Shown here one piece after another: positions 10,410-22,571 of a stretch of 64,000 nt of DNA. Made by a program: the position numbers and the translations under genes. The DNA is from Bromus sterilis. Its lineage: Eukaryota > Streptophyta > Magnoliopsida > Poales > Poaceae. The notes under the pieces were generated by a model. That model did no database searches. It was not told the DNA's origin and saw nothing but the letters and a program-made list of their open reading frames with translations. Positions within the stretch are counted from its first letter, which is position 1. Each line of letters starts with the position of its first letter. The stretch spans positions 275,735,501 through 275,799,500 of the forward strand of contig OX465599.1 of the NCBI GenBank assembly GCA_950022295.1, read 5' to 3'.

Positions 10410-12276
10410 AGACCGAGGCGTCGACTGGAGTCAAGATCCGGACGGGATTTTCCTCTGCATCAGGCGGTAGCCACGCCTCCGGCCTGATTCTAAGGCGTGG
10501 GGCAATCGATTATGTAGTGGACTACTCGGCGCGGTACAGGGCTGGAGCACCCTTGCCACCCGGAGTGTCGCTGCAGGTGGGAAGTCATCGCCTCTTCATT
10601 GGTAGCTTCCCTGAGGCGTATCCCAGAGACATCCGCATCTTCTTGTGTGCTACAGACCCGCTCTCGACCAGGGGCTGCGTCGCAGCGCCTGGCCATGAGG
10701 AGGGCCGACTGCACGCCGCTGTCATGATGGCGGGAGCATCCTCATCGACCAACCGTGATCCGGCAAGCGCAGCAAGGAAGGCCAAGGTAGTAGCTGATGC
10801 GGCAGAGCGAATCGGCACCAGTGCATTGCGGGATGTGTTATACACACCCGTGAACAGGAATGGTGATCCGGAGCAGGTGCATACCGAGCTGGAAACAGCA
10901 CGGCTCGCTCTGGCTCGCAGGGCTGAGCAAGTGCTGGCAGAAGAGCGTCGGCTGGGGGCCATCACAAGGGAGTACAATGCAGCACATGCAGGACCGCGCC
11001 GGCCGATTGAGCCCGCAGTCCTGGAAGACCTGAGAAGACGAGGAAGAGCAGTCAACCAGCAGCTATCAGGGGCTGAGCAGCCGGAGCGTCCGAGAAGGCC
11101 GGTGCAACCGGAGCAACCAGCGCAGTCGGCATTCATCCAGAGGCCAGCATATAGCACACCGGACAAGAACTTGAGAGCAGCCGAGCAGATAGCGCTCGAG
11201 CTGGAAGAGTTGGAAGGAGATGAGCAGCGCAAACAGTCGCGCCGAATGCGTGAGCTGATAGCGGCCGCAAAAGAGCAGAGGCTTGTAGCAATGGGCAATC
11301 AAAATGCTGAACCAGAGGCATCAAGAGGAACTGTGAGGCCGAATGCGGGAGCTAGCCAGCGACCGAATGCATCGCGCCAGAACAGACATCAACCTGCACC
11401 ATCTCGGCACGACAGCAAGGTCAGAAGCAATCGGCCACCTCCAGCAGCAAGCAGAAGAATGGAAGAGCCGGCTGTTAACAGCAGGCACCATGACATGCCG
11501 CAGCAATCGGTGCCAAGACCAGCAATCAGCACCCGACTTGGCCCTCGCCAAATCGGCCAGAACGACGCAAGGCATCGCATTGAGCTCCTGGAGAAGGAGG
11601 CTCAGGAAGATGAAGAAGGAGAAGCTGGCCCATCATGTTTCGGTCATCGCATTCGGACGGAGAGATTCCCCAAAGGCTTCACGTTGCGGAGAGACACTCC
11701 CAAGTACAATGGCTCGGTGAAACCGGAAGATTGGCGGTCCGATTACCTGACGGCAATCCGCATTGCAGGAGGCAATCGGCGTGTAGCAGTCCGCTATGCA
11801 CCTCTCATGCTGCAGGGCTCAGCGCGGACGTGGTTGAACAGTTTGCCCAAGGACAGTGTGAATTGCTGGGAGGATTTCACGACCGCATTCATCCACAACT
11901 TCACAAGCACGTATGAGAGGCCCAACCTCCCGCGGCAGTTAGCTTTGTGTGTGCAAGGCAAGGACGAGCCCCTCCGAGATTACTTATCTCGGTGGATCAA
12001 GCTGAAGAATTCATGCGAAGGAGTCCATGAGATCCAGGGCATTCAGTATTTTACTGATGGATGCCTGGCTGATTCAATGTTGAAGCACAAGTTGCTCCGC
12101 AAAGACTTCACGTCGCTCGCCGAGCTCATGAAGGTGGCAAATGCGTTCGCTATGTCCGATTCTGCGATGCGCCCTATCCAACTCGGAGTTGGAGGTGTGA
12201 TCCAGTCACCAGGGGCTCCGCAGTCGGACACAGGGAACCAAGGCCTCAGTCGGAAGGAGAGAAGAGAGAACAATCG

Positions 12277-12304
12277 CAACAACAACAACAACAACAACAA
12301 CAAC
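12277..12304. repeat. (AAC)n microsatellite in gag
   Basis: About nine AAC triplets encode an Asn run just before a Lys/Arg-rich segment of gag. This is a probable length-polymorphic site. Confidence 0.85.
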
Positions 12305-12580
12305 CAGCAGAACAACGGTAAGCGCAAGGACGAACAGCCTGATACTCAGTATGGCAGTCGGCAGGTGGCCGCTGTTCAGAATGAGGAAGATCCAGCGGCT
12401 GCAGGAGGCAGTCGGAAGATGAGACCAAATGTGAGACCCCCAGGGCAGATGAAGCCCAAGTACACGTTCGAGGATATGTTGGACGCACCATGCAAGTTGC
12501 ACAGCACGCCTGGGAGGCCGTCTGCGCACACCACTCGGCAGTGTGACTTCGTGAGAAGGATTGCAAAGGGAGAAGTTTTA

Positions 12581-12603
12581 CCACCACCACCACCACCACC
12601 ACC
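12581..12603. repeat. (CCA)n microsatellite in gag
   Basis: About seven CCA triplets encode a Pro run in the gag C-terminal region. Confidence 0.85.
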
Positions 12604-12765
12604 CCAAAACAGAGGACCACCTCAGCAGCAGAACCAGTACCCGCAGCAGGATGTTGCTTACATGATTTTTACCAGCGAGTCCACAGACAAGGGCAGTCGG
12701 AGAGCCCGAGCCCAAGAAGTTAATGCCACTATGCCGCCGATTCCCCAATTCATGCACTGGTCCGA

Positions 12766-15700
12766 GTGTCCGATATCCTGGGACAGAGCAGATCATCCCA
12801 CCATTTTCCGAATCCAGGCAACTATCCGCTGGTGGTGGACGCTCTGGTCGCAGGACCAAGATTTTCATGCAAGTTTTCTAGAGTGCTAGTTGATGGAGGA
12901 AGCACAATCAACATTCTGTACAGAGATACAATGCTCAAGCTAGGGCTCACAGAGCGGGACCTGGAGCGCAGTCGGACGACATTTCATGGGATTGTTCCTG
13001 GGCTGTCTTGCACCCCCATGGGTCGCATTCGGCTGGATGTCATATTTGGCACGGAAGAAAATTTCAGGAGAGAGCCGATTTGGTTTGAGGTGGCCGACCT
13101 CAGCAGTCCTTACCATGCTCTATTGGGGTTACCAGCATTTTCCAAATTCATGATCAATGCGCAGCAGACATACCTGAAGATGAAGATCCCGGGGCCAAAC
13201 GGCGTCATCACAGTCACCGGAGACTTCAGGAAGTCCCTCGAGTGCACATCCGCTGGCAGCAGTTTGGCTGAATCTCTAGTGGTGGAGACGGAGAAGCGCC
13301 AGCTCGGCAAAGTCATTGCAATCGCGCAAGCACAAAGCAAGAATCCACTTCCGGTTGGCCCAGCAAAGAGAGTAGATGAGGAATCGGCTTTTCAGTCGGC
13401 CAAGGACAACAAGAAGATCGCTCTAGATCCCTCTGACTCAACCAAGTTCGTTGTAGTCGGAGCTGGACTTAGCGATAAATAGGAAAGCGAGCTCGTCGAG
13501 TTTCTCCGTGAGAATCGGGACATCTTTGCATGGTCTCCACAAGACATGCCTGGTGTTCCGAGAGAACTCGACGAGCACAAGCTGCACATTCGGCCAGGCT
13601 CGAAGCCGGTCAAGCAACCCCTGAGACGTTTTTCTGAGGACAAGAGAAGGGCAATCGGCGAAGAGATTGCGAAGCTGCAAGCGGCAGGTTTCATCATGGA
13701 AGTGTTTTACCCCGAGTGGCTGGCGAATCCAGTCCTCGTCATGAAGAAGAACAAGACTTGGCGTATGTGTATAGATTATACTTTCCTGAACAAGGCATGC
13801 CCGAAAGATCCGTTTGCTCTGCCCCGTATTGATCAAGTGATTGATTCTACGGCCGGCTGCGAGTTGTTGTCCTTTCTGGATGCTACTGCTGGATATCACC
13901 AGATCAAGTTGGCTGTGGAAGATCAGATCAAAACTGCATTCATAACCCCTTTCGGGGCCTATTGTTATATCACCATGCCTTTTGGTCTGAAGAATGGAGG
14001 AGCCACTTATCAGCGCACGATTCAGAGGTGCACACATTCTCAGCTCGGCAGGAATCTCCATGTGTACGTGGACGATTTGGTGGTGAAGTCGGCAAAGGGG
14101 ATCACATTGCTAGTGATCTCAGAGAAACATTCGCGAATTTGAGAACTTATCAGATCAAGCTCAACCCGGAGAAGTGTGTGTTTGGAGTCCAAGCTGGCAA
14201 GCTTTTGGGGTTTCTCGTTTCTGAGAGAGGAATCGAATGCAACCCCGAGAAGATAGCCGCAATAGAGCGCATGGAGCACCCCAAAACCCTGAAGCAAGTG
14301 CAGAAATTCACCGGTTGCCTCGCATCTCTCAGCCGATTCCTCAGTCGGCTGGGTGAAAAGGCAATCCCATTGTACCAGTTGATGAAGAAGACCGAGAAGT
14401 TCACGTGGACCCCTCAAGCAAACGAAGCATTCCGAGAACTCAAGCGCATGCTCTCCACGGCACCAATCCTGGCTGCCCCGATTGAGAAGGAGCCAATGAT
14501 TTTATACATTGCGGCAACCAATCGGGTGATCAGTGCAGTCATGGTGGTGGAGCGGCCCGAGAAGGACAAGGCACAGCAAATCCAGCGTCCAGTGTACTAC
14601 ATCAGCGAAGTGCTCTCGGCATCCAAGCAGAACTACCCTCACTATCAGAAGATGTGCTATGGAGTGTACATGGCAGCCAAGAGATTGAAGCCGTACTTTC
14701 AAGCTCACCTGATCACAGTTGTCAGCTCGGCTCCATTGGCCGACATCATGGGAAGCAGAGATGCAACCGGAAGAGTGGCAAAATGGGCAATTGAAGTCGC
14801 TAGTCACGGTATCCAGTATGAACCTAGGACTGCAATCAAGTAGCAAGCATTGGCCGATTTCCTGGTGGACTGGGCTGAAACTCAGTACATGCCGCAGCTC
14901 CCAATGTCGGATTGCTAGCGAATGCACTTTGATGGCTCCAAGATGAAGAATGGCCTAGGGGCTGGGGTGGTACTCACTTCCCCAAGAGGAGATCAGTTGC
15001 AGTATGTTCTTCAGATTCACTTCGCAGCATCAAACAATGTCGCCGAGTACGAAGCCCTTGTGCATGGTATCAAGCTTGCCAAGGAAATCGGTATTCGGAA
15101 CATCGAGTGCTTTGGTAATTCCGACCTGGTGGTACAGCAGTGCTCGGGCACTTGGGATGCAAAAGATGCTAACATGGCAAGCTATCGATTCCTAGTGCAG
15201 CAGATCAGCGGATATTTTGAAGGTTGCGAGTTCCATCATGTGCCGAGAGCAAACAACGAGGCAACAGATGCATTGTCCAAGCTAGGCTCCACAAGGCAAT
15301 CAATCCCACCAGGCGTATCTCTGGAGCATATCAAGAAGCCATCTATCATTCCATCCCAAGAGTCCGAGTCCATTTTTATCTCGGAGACCGATCTTGAAGC
15401 ACTAAGAAAGGAAAAACAAGTTCAACCGGCCAAAGCTGCAACCGTGAAGAAGCAGTCCAGCGCCCAGGGTGTCTCGGCAACAGCACCAGGGGCTGCCGAT
15501 TGCGAGCCAGGGGCTGCAGAGGAGAAGAAGAAGAGCAAAGGGAGGCAGGCAGAGGCTGCACTAGAAGACACAACCTCTGAAGAGCCAATGACATCAGAAA
15601 TTGCCGAGTGCAATGATGAAGCTCCAGCTCCAGATGAGAAGTCGGCACCAGGGGCTGCCGAATGCGTGCCAGGCGCCGCAGTCGGCAGTTCAGAAGCAGA

Positions 15701-17084
15701 GATAGAAATGACAGACGTCCAAGTGGCCGAGATCGGGGAGGCCAGTGTTCAAGAGGCCGAGATCCAAGAAGAAGTCCCACCTCAGCATGCAGCCGTAATG
15801 GTGGTCGTCAGTGCGCCGTCATGGGCACAACCGATTAGAGATTTCTTAGCAGATGGGATCCTCACACCAGATTTAGCAGAGTCCAGACAGATCAGCCGCC
15901 GATCTTGGGCATATACAATAATCAACAATGAGCTGATGCGCAAGAGTGCAACTGGTATCCTCCAGAGGTGTGTTGAAGAGGACAGAGGCTTGGAGCTTCT
16001 CAGAGACATCCATCCAGGTGAATGTGGTCATCACGCGTCAGCAAAGGCAATCGCCAACAAAGCTTTCCGACATGGTTTCTACTGGCCAACTGCACTTGCA
16101 GCGGCTGAGAATTTGGTGAAGCACTGCAAGGGTTGTCAGCGATTCAAGGCAAGGAGTCATCAGCCAGCATCGGCACTGAAGACCATCCCAATAGCTTGGC
16201 CTTTTGCAGTTTGGGGTTTGGATATGGTTGGACCATTCAAGAGAGCTCGAAGTGGCATGACACATCTCCTAGTGGCAGTCGACAAGTTTACCAAGTGGAT
16301 TGAAGCAAAACCAATCAAGAAGTTGGATGGGCCGACTGCGGTTCGGTTTGTGGCCGACATCGTATGCAGATACGGTGTACCTAACAGCATCATCACCGAT
16401 AACGGCACAAACTTTGCAAAGGGGGCGCTGGCCCGATATGCATCTCAGCAAGGCATTCGGCTCGATCTGGCATCTGTGGCACATCCACAGTCCAATGGTC
16501 AAGTCGAAAGGGCAAATGGACTAATCCTATCGGGTATCAGGCCCAGATTGGTAGAGCCACTTGAGAGGGCACCCGGAGCATGGATTGACGAGCTTCCGGC
16601 AGTAATGTTCAGCTTGAGGACCACTCCAAACAGGTCGACTGGATTCACTCCTTTCTTCCTGGTGTATGGCTCAGAAGCAGTCATCCCTTCCGACATTGAG
16701 TTTGATTCACCTCGGCACGCCCTATACACAGAAGAAGAAGCAATATTGGCAAGAGAAGACAGCATCGACCTCAAAGAAGAAGCTTGTCTGTTGGCCTTGT
16801 CTAGGTCATCAGTCTATCATCAGAAGTTGCGGCACTACCACAGCAAGAAGATTCGTCCTCTCGCTTTCCGAGAGGGAGACATGGTGCTACGCCGAATCCA
16901 GAAGTCAGAGGGGCAGCACAAGCTATCCTCACCTTGGGAAGGGCCATTTGTTGTCAGCAGAGCGCTCAAGAACAACTCCTATTATCTGATCGAATGCACC
17001 AAGGGCACTCGGCACAAGGACACGTCAGGAGCAGAGACGGAGCGGCCGTGGAACGCCGAGTTGTTGTGTCCGTTCTATAGTTGA
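12766..17084 (+). pseudogene. Tat element pol: protease, RT, RNase H, second RNase H, integrase
   Basis: Domains in order. Protease with VLVDGGSTINILY (catalytic Asp near 12892). RT from about 13600 with RMCIDYTFLNKACPKD, SFLDATAGYHQI and the catalytic VYVDDLVV (YVDD near 14064-14075). Gypsy RNase H about 14400-14840. Second RNase H about 14922-15290. A Glu/Ala-rich linker to about 15800. Integrase with an HHCC zinc finger (HHASAKAI to KHCKGCQRF, 16027-16150), and the D-D-E core GLDMVG, TDNGTNF and NGQVERANG. Breaks: stop TAG at 13480-13482; a one-base loss in the G run near 14097-14100; TAG at 14841-14843 and 14916-14918. Each break interrupts an otherwise recognisable protein. The gag-pol order protease-RT-RNase H-integrase is that of Gypsy elements. 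Confidence 0.93.
14922..15290 (+). other. Additional (archaeal-type) RNase H domain of the Tat lineage
   Basis: After the Gypsy RNase H a second RNase H-like fold begins at MHFDGSKMKNGLGAG (catalytic Asp). It continues with NNVAEYEALVHGIKLA (catalytic Glu), FGNSDLVVQQ (catalytic Asp) and ends near NNEATDALSKLGS. A doubled RNase H between RT and integrase is a diagnostic trait of Tat-lineage plant Gypsy elements. The domain itself is uninterrupted, but a stop lies just upstream. Confidence 0.85.
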
Positions 17085-17842
17085 GCGGCAGAAATTTATG
17101 TAAGCCATTCGGCAAACAATCAGTAAAAGTTATCATGTCTCTGAAAATGAGCATTCGAGTGCTTTTGTATAATTTCATTCGAAGAGCTAGCCTCAATCGG
17201 CAACGCTCAGTCATACCCGAGATGTGCGTAGCACACCCGGGGACTGGCCGACCGCGAGGTCAAGTAAATAAGCCATCGAGGCACGGGGACTGCAGGCTGG
17301 CCTTCAATCGAATACTTAGCTCGAGCGCAAATCACTAAAAGGTTTGTGGCATTGAGAAGGGTGGCGATTGAGACAGTCGGTAGTACAAATCCCCGGGAAA
17401 CAATTTGAAAGAGGCCACCAAGGGCACAGTCGACAGGATAAAGTCACCGATTGCGTCGCAAATCAGGACATCGGACCCTGTAGCGAGCAATCGGCGCCTG
17501 CTATTGCAGAATCCTTTGCGGTAAAAATCTTGTCGTGTAAAAAATGAAAACTTATCGAACCTTGGCTGGATGGCTACTGTTGATCCGATTGCAGACCGCA
17601 TGACGGCAGCAAGGTCGACACAGCAGACATCCCCAAGTGCAGCCGATAAAGGAAACCGACAAAGACGCAAAGTTGATCGCACATGCAAAAGTAAAAAAAA
17701 CAAGCAATCGGATTGCATCAAAAGTAACAGGCCCAAGGCCGAATAAGGTCATTACATCCAAGTCACACCTACTAGGTGTCGACAGAATTAAAAATATGTC
17801 TTACAAGTGGACAGTCGGAATACAAATTAAAGATAACATAGC
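17085..17842. other. Tat 3' untranslated region between integrase and antisense gene
   Basis: This 760 bp has no conserved frame. It lies between the integrase stop at 17082-17084 (TGA) and the stop of the antisense gene at 17843-17845, so the two genes converge here. If both are transcribed, overlapping 3' ends are likely. Confidence 0.6.
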
Positions 17843-20800
17843 TTAAGCAGTCGGAGGCACTGAGCTAGAAGGTGGAGCAGCCGGGTCCGATTGAGCTTCA
17901 GAAGTTGCAGCACCAGTCTGTTTAGACTTCGGAGACGTCTGAGATGAGCCGCTATCGGAGAGCTCCTCGGCCAGGCCAGAGATGGTAGAGGCAGGGAGCG
18001 GATTCCCTCCCTAGTCGAGATACGGAGTATACTTGTAGGGAGAAAACCAATTCACCATAGTGCTGGCTAGCCGATTGACTTCGACGTAGGTCTTCTCAAG
18101 AAGGTCAGAGGCATTGTCTCGAAGGCTGTACAATTGGCAGAGCTTCACTTGAGGGTACCAAGTCAGCACAGTCTGAAGAGCGGTCTCCGCACCAGTCCGA
18201 CCGGCAGAATTCAACAGAACGTCGATCCGACGTGGGATAGCCTTAAGGAGAGTCCGAGTCTGCTCAGTGGTGGCATTCAGAGTGTCCCCTTGGTCAGAAT
18301 CCTCTTCATCCTGAGTGTCTTCCTTACGGATCTCGGCAGAGGAGTCGGCAACATTCTTCATCTTCTGGAGTCCGGCCTTGAGCTCAGTCGGCGACCACAG
18401 TTCTTCAGCAATCTTTAGAATTCCGAGCTTGAAGGATAGGGCAACTCCCTAGATAATAGGAATGCGGGCTTGGGTGCCGATCAGATATTCATGCCTGGTC
18501 CAGACGTTATCTGCACGGTCACAGGTCCCTCCAGCGGTGATGGTATCCTCTCGGGACTTGGTGACAGCTGCGTAGGCAGCCGCTTCAGATTCGGGCCAAG
18601 CTTCTGCGTCAAGAAGGAAGAGCATGAGTAATAAGATAAGAGAAGAAAGAAACCGGAAAGTGCACTCGGCAACAAGGAAGACTCACGGCCAAGGAGGACG
18701 TCCATTTCGGTCAGTGTATCACAGAAGCCCTTGGCTCGGCGGCGCATTCGGGTGGTCTCCTCATAGCTGCGCTTCTCCAGTTCTTCGAACTTGGCGACGA
18801 GCTCATCACGATCTTGGCGAATGGAGTCTTGGGAAGCGATTGCTTCATCCCTCTCAGCTTGCAGAGCACCTCGGGCGGCGACGGCAGCATCCCGTTCAGC
18901 AAGAAGTCCATCACCAGTAGCCGTCACTGCGGCTATGTCGGCAAGATGTTTCTTCTCAAGAGCAGCCATTTCAGATTGGAGGCCTTGAATAGTCCGATTC
19001 AAATCTTTCTCTATCCCCTGCAGCCGAGTTAATTCTCCGGTGGCTTTGTCAAGAGATGGACCTTGTTGGCTAAGCTCTGCAGTCAATTCAGCAATTCGGC
19101 CTTGAAGATCATCTACCATAGGAATAGAAGCTAGAGGAGAGCGCGAAGATTTGAGTACCAGAACAGTTGTCAAATGAAGAAAAGACAGCGGTGAGATAGA
19201 GGATACCTCTTAGTTTAGTGATTTCAGCCGATTGGTTATTGACCTGCAGCTGGGCCTGGGCGAGGGTTCGAAGGCTAGCAGTATAAGCTTCCAGGAGTTT
19301 TTCGAAGACAACTCGTTTCTCTCCCATGACAGCCTGAGAAGAACAGCAAGACGGAGTCATACATAAAGCAACAGTGAAAAAGATCCGAACCGATTGTAAC
19401 CAATCGGCCCTAATCTTGGGGACTATACCCACCAAAAAATGCTAAAGATCCGAACCGATTGTAACCAATCGGCCCGAATCTCGGGGACTACACCCACTGG
19501 GCGCGCTTGCGCGCACCCACCGGAAGAAAGTCTACCGATTGAGGAAGGCAAGTGATAAAGCAAAAAATGCTAAAGATCCGAACCGATTGTAACCAATCGG
19601 CCCGAATCTCGGGGACTACACCCAGTGGGTGCGCTTGCGCGCACCCACCAGAAGAAAAATTGCCGAAGTAAAAGAGAGGTACAGAAGGAAAAGTTAAGGA
19701 GTTTACCGTATGGTGAGAGGTCAGCTGTTGAAGGTCCCGAGCAAGGGCATCGGCGAATTCGTTCACCCGGCTCAGAGCGCTCGTCACGGGGTCTCGAGGA
19801 CGATGCGGAGCATCAGGCTCAGCGCCGACATGACGGGCGCGAGGGTAATCGGCTTAGAATTGATCCACCGAGCGCATAAGAATCTCTGAGGGAGAAGAAA
19901 TCGGTAGTGGCACTGAAGTGGGAACGATGGTGAAAGCTGAAGTGGTGAGGACTGGTGGCACGGATGTTGGTGAAGGGCCTGAGGCACCCCATTGCGGCGG
20001 CGGCGCAACCGGGCGAGTCGGAGCAGAGGTGGTAGCGATGACTGGCGGCGAGAACGTCGTAGTCGGTGGGTCAGATAGTACAGCCGGTGGAACTGTGGAG
20101 GCAACCGGTGGTGCCGACACCAAAATCGGCGATGGGGTCGTCACCATCAGCGTATCAGATGCGGTCATTGCAGCAGGGGAAGTTGCGGCAGGCGAAGCCG
20201 GGTTGGAGCGGCGCGGTGGAGACGGGGCAATCGGGTCAACCGGTTGCGTTCCTCCACCAGGAGCCACCCGGTCCGCTGCGCCCTTGAGAGTTTGGGAGGC
20301 AAGGGTGGAAGAAGAGGTCTTCGAAGTCGCCACAAGACGGGCCTTCTTGGCAGTGCGCTCGGCGTCCTTGGAGGAGCGATGAGCGGGTACCGGCCGCTTG
20401 TGGACGGCAGCAGCAGAAGCAGCGGGCGAGATGACGGGGCTGGCACGGACGGGAATGTCGGTGTCAACGTCATCAAGCCCAATCGGCTCCCTGAAAGAAG
20501 AAAGGGAGAAGAATCAGTAGAAGCAAAGATAGTGAAGTAGGAGGCATAAAGATAAGAGCATACCCGATTGTCCTGGGTGCGCCAGTGGGCATTCGGCAGC
20601 GAAGCGGAGCGACGTTCAGCGGCGCCTGGACGGTCGGCCTCCGAGTTGTCGTCTCTTGCTGGCAGTCGGCTTGGCCTTGGCAACCTGGCTGGGAGCCACA
20701 CCAGAGGAGGAGCCGGCGGCCGAGGTGCGCTTGGCTGGTACCTTTGGAGGCTTGGCTCGAGGAGCCGCATCGGAACCATCACCCTTTGAGACACTATCAT

Positions 20801-22120
20801 CATCACTCCATTCAGCCAAAAATTGCTCAAGGGAAGGGTCAGGCGTACCCCCTTGAGCTGGCGGCCGAGTGTTGGTCTTCGGAGGGTTGGCGCGCTCGGC
20901 GTCATCATCATCGGCATCCATGGGGTCGGAGGATTCTCCGGAAGACTCGTCATCGTCTTCATCATCCCCACTGGACTCGGCGGAAGGAGTCTCGCCGTAA
21001 TACTCGAGGTCGGTGGGGTCCTCTTCCGTGCGATCAGGGGCATACACGCCAGCTTCCTGGCCGTCTTCCATGAGGTCGGACTGAATAAAGTGCTGAGAAG
21101 GAGGTATAAGCAATCAGAGAAATCGGAAGAGAAAGCAATCGGAAGAGCATGCAATCGGAAGAAAAAGTAATCGGAGCATACCACAGGCGGCTTTCGCTGG
21201 CGAATGAGATAATCAAGCCCGAAGCGGAAGGGGTCAGGCAATGCGCTAGATGTGATGGCCTTCACTCGGGCGCAAAGATCTTCTGTCTTCACCCGCCACG
21301 TGCAGAGCCGAGTGGGATCTCGAGGTCCCGACTCGTCGCAGAGGCGGTGCACTCGGCGCTGCAGGGGAAGAATCCGAGCGTGAAGCCAAGCAGCTACCAA
21401 GTCGGTTGGGAGGAGTCCCTCCTGCTCCAGCTGGGTGACCCTGGCAGCCTGGGCATCGACATCGCAATCTCCGACGCCGTGCTTCAGCGACCATTGATGC
21501 TTCTCAACCGGCCGGGCGAGAGAGAACTCGGGTAGCTTGAGGAGATCGGGGCCGTTGTCAGGTGATTTGACGTAGAAGAACGAGGTCTGCCAATTCTTGC
21601 AGGATTCGACGATCTCGGGGCTCGTGTATTTTGACTTGCCGGCTGCGACAAGGCAACTGCCGCAGTCGGTCATGTCAGTCGGATACGTTGGCTTGCCACC
21701 TTCGATGGTGGCGGCCACCACATCACCCGTCCGAGCATTGTGAGCTCGGAGGTTGAAGAAGCGCTTCCAAAGGGCGACGCTTGGACGGCAGCCGAGGTAC
21801 CCTTCACAGAGCGTCACGAACCCGAAAAGGATCATGATGAAATTAGCTGCGAGATGGTGGGGTTGCAGTCGGTGGAAGTCAAGAAATCCGCGGAAGAAGG
21901 CGCTAGCGGGAAGGCCGAATCCACGCTCGAAGTGAGCGAGGAACACGACCCTCTCGCCAGCGCGTGCGCTGGGCACGACGTCGGCCCTGCCAGGGATGCG
22001 CCCCTCGATTTCCGCAGGCATTTTCCGGGCGCGGATCAGAGACTCGACGACGGCGGAGGTGGCTTGAGAGCCCTTCTAGCACCCGCGGCTCGCCTGCGAC
22101 ACATCTCGTCGCGGCGCCAT
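17843..22120 (-). pseudogene. Antisense six-exon gene of the Tat element (gypsy-type transposon protein family)
   Basis: Reading leftward from the ATG at 22120-22118 (MAPRR start), splice sites support exons 22120-21182, 21092-20564, 20490-19707, 19333-19207, 19130-18687 and 18603-17843. Exon 1 encodes a domain I recognise as the plant family once named putative gypsy type transposon (PF04195), with HFERGFGLPASAFFRGFL, HLAANFI and the LWKRFFNLR block. Exon 2 is Asp/Glu/Ser-rich, exon 3 Pro/Ala/Thr-rich, and exons 4-5 are strongly helical and probably coiled coil (LERDAAVAARGALQAERDEA-type heptads). The function is unknown. Breaks: TAG at 22078-22076, a frame change late in exon 2, TAA at 19856-19854, TAG at 18451-18449 and 18013-18011. 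Similar antisense genes are known in Tat-lineage elements such as maize Grande. Confidence 0.75.
19382..19649. repeat. Three direct repeats in intron 3 of the antisense gene
   Basis: A unit starting AAGATCCGAACCGATTGTAA and running to a CACCCAC end occurs near 19380, 19445 and 19573. The second and third copies also share an inverted block (GCGCGCTTGCGCGC). All lie between the exon 3 and exon 4 splice sites and do not disturb coding sequence. Confidence 0.8.
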
Positions 22121-22571
22121 GGTCTTCGCAAGCGAGGAGCAGAGAAGAGAAAAGAGGGAGGCGGAGCACGAGAGCAGAGGCGCAGAGTTGCCGCGGCGGC
22201 GGCGGAAGAAGGATCCCGGCGCAAAAGGCGAGGCGTGCGACGTGGGGGTCAGGCCCTGCAGTTATGTCACGTCGCGCGTGGGTCGTTGGTCCCAGTTCAT
22301 TGATCACGTCGCGGGCGAATCGGAGGTAACCGTTGGAGGGAAATCGGCGAAAGATATCTTTCTCAAAAAGTGAAGACATAAATTGAGGGGGAACCAAGTC
22401 CAACCGGATGGAAATTCAGTCAGCCGAGTGTGATCTCCGAGTCGGCCGACGAACTCGGAATGACGCACTCGAAGAGGCCATAGCAGTCGGAGAACGTCAA
22501 GGCAGAGATTGAAAAACTGCAAAGGCCCCGCGGTACAGTGACCGTGGGACCTTTACAACTTTAGGGGCTAC
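22121..22571. other. Upstream region of the antisense gene, next to the 3' LTR
   Basis: This stretch holds a GC-rich leader-like part (22121-22260) and then unique sequence up to the 3' LTR. It should contain the antisense promoter if that gene is transcribed from its own start. The last bases before the LTR (TTTAGGGGCTAC) are the only candidate polypurine tract and are a weak one. Confidence 0.45.

Larger units (their letters stand above)
10724..12889 (+). pseudogene. Tat element gag, frameshifted at its end
   Basis: The frame is open from 10286 in the LTR to 12889. I place the start at the ATG at 10724 because the upstream part reads through the primer binding site; an ATG at 10361 is possible. 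The N-terminal third is an Arg/Glu-rich helical region. The capsid-like gag domain lies at about 11640-12170 (FPKGFTLRRDTPKYNG, LQGSARTWLNSLP, WEDFTTAFIHNF, LRDYLSRWIKLKN). An Asn repeat encoded by AAC triplets is at 12277-12304 and a Pro run encoded by CCA triplets is at 12581-12603. Near 12806-12809 one base appears to be missing: protease-type sequence continues in the next frame, so the last 27 or so residues of this frame are not native. Confidence 0.88.

Noticed and set aside
21740..22303. Plus-strand open frame overlapping the antisense gene
   Set aside because: It is the complement of the conserved antisense exon 1 and has no motif of its own.
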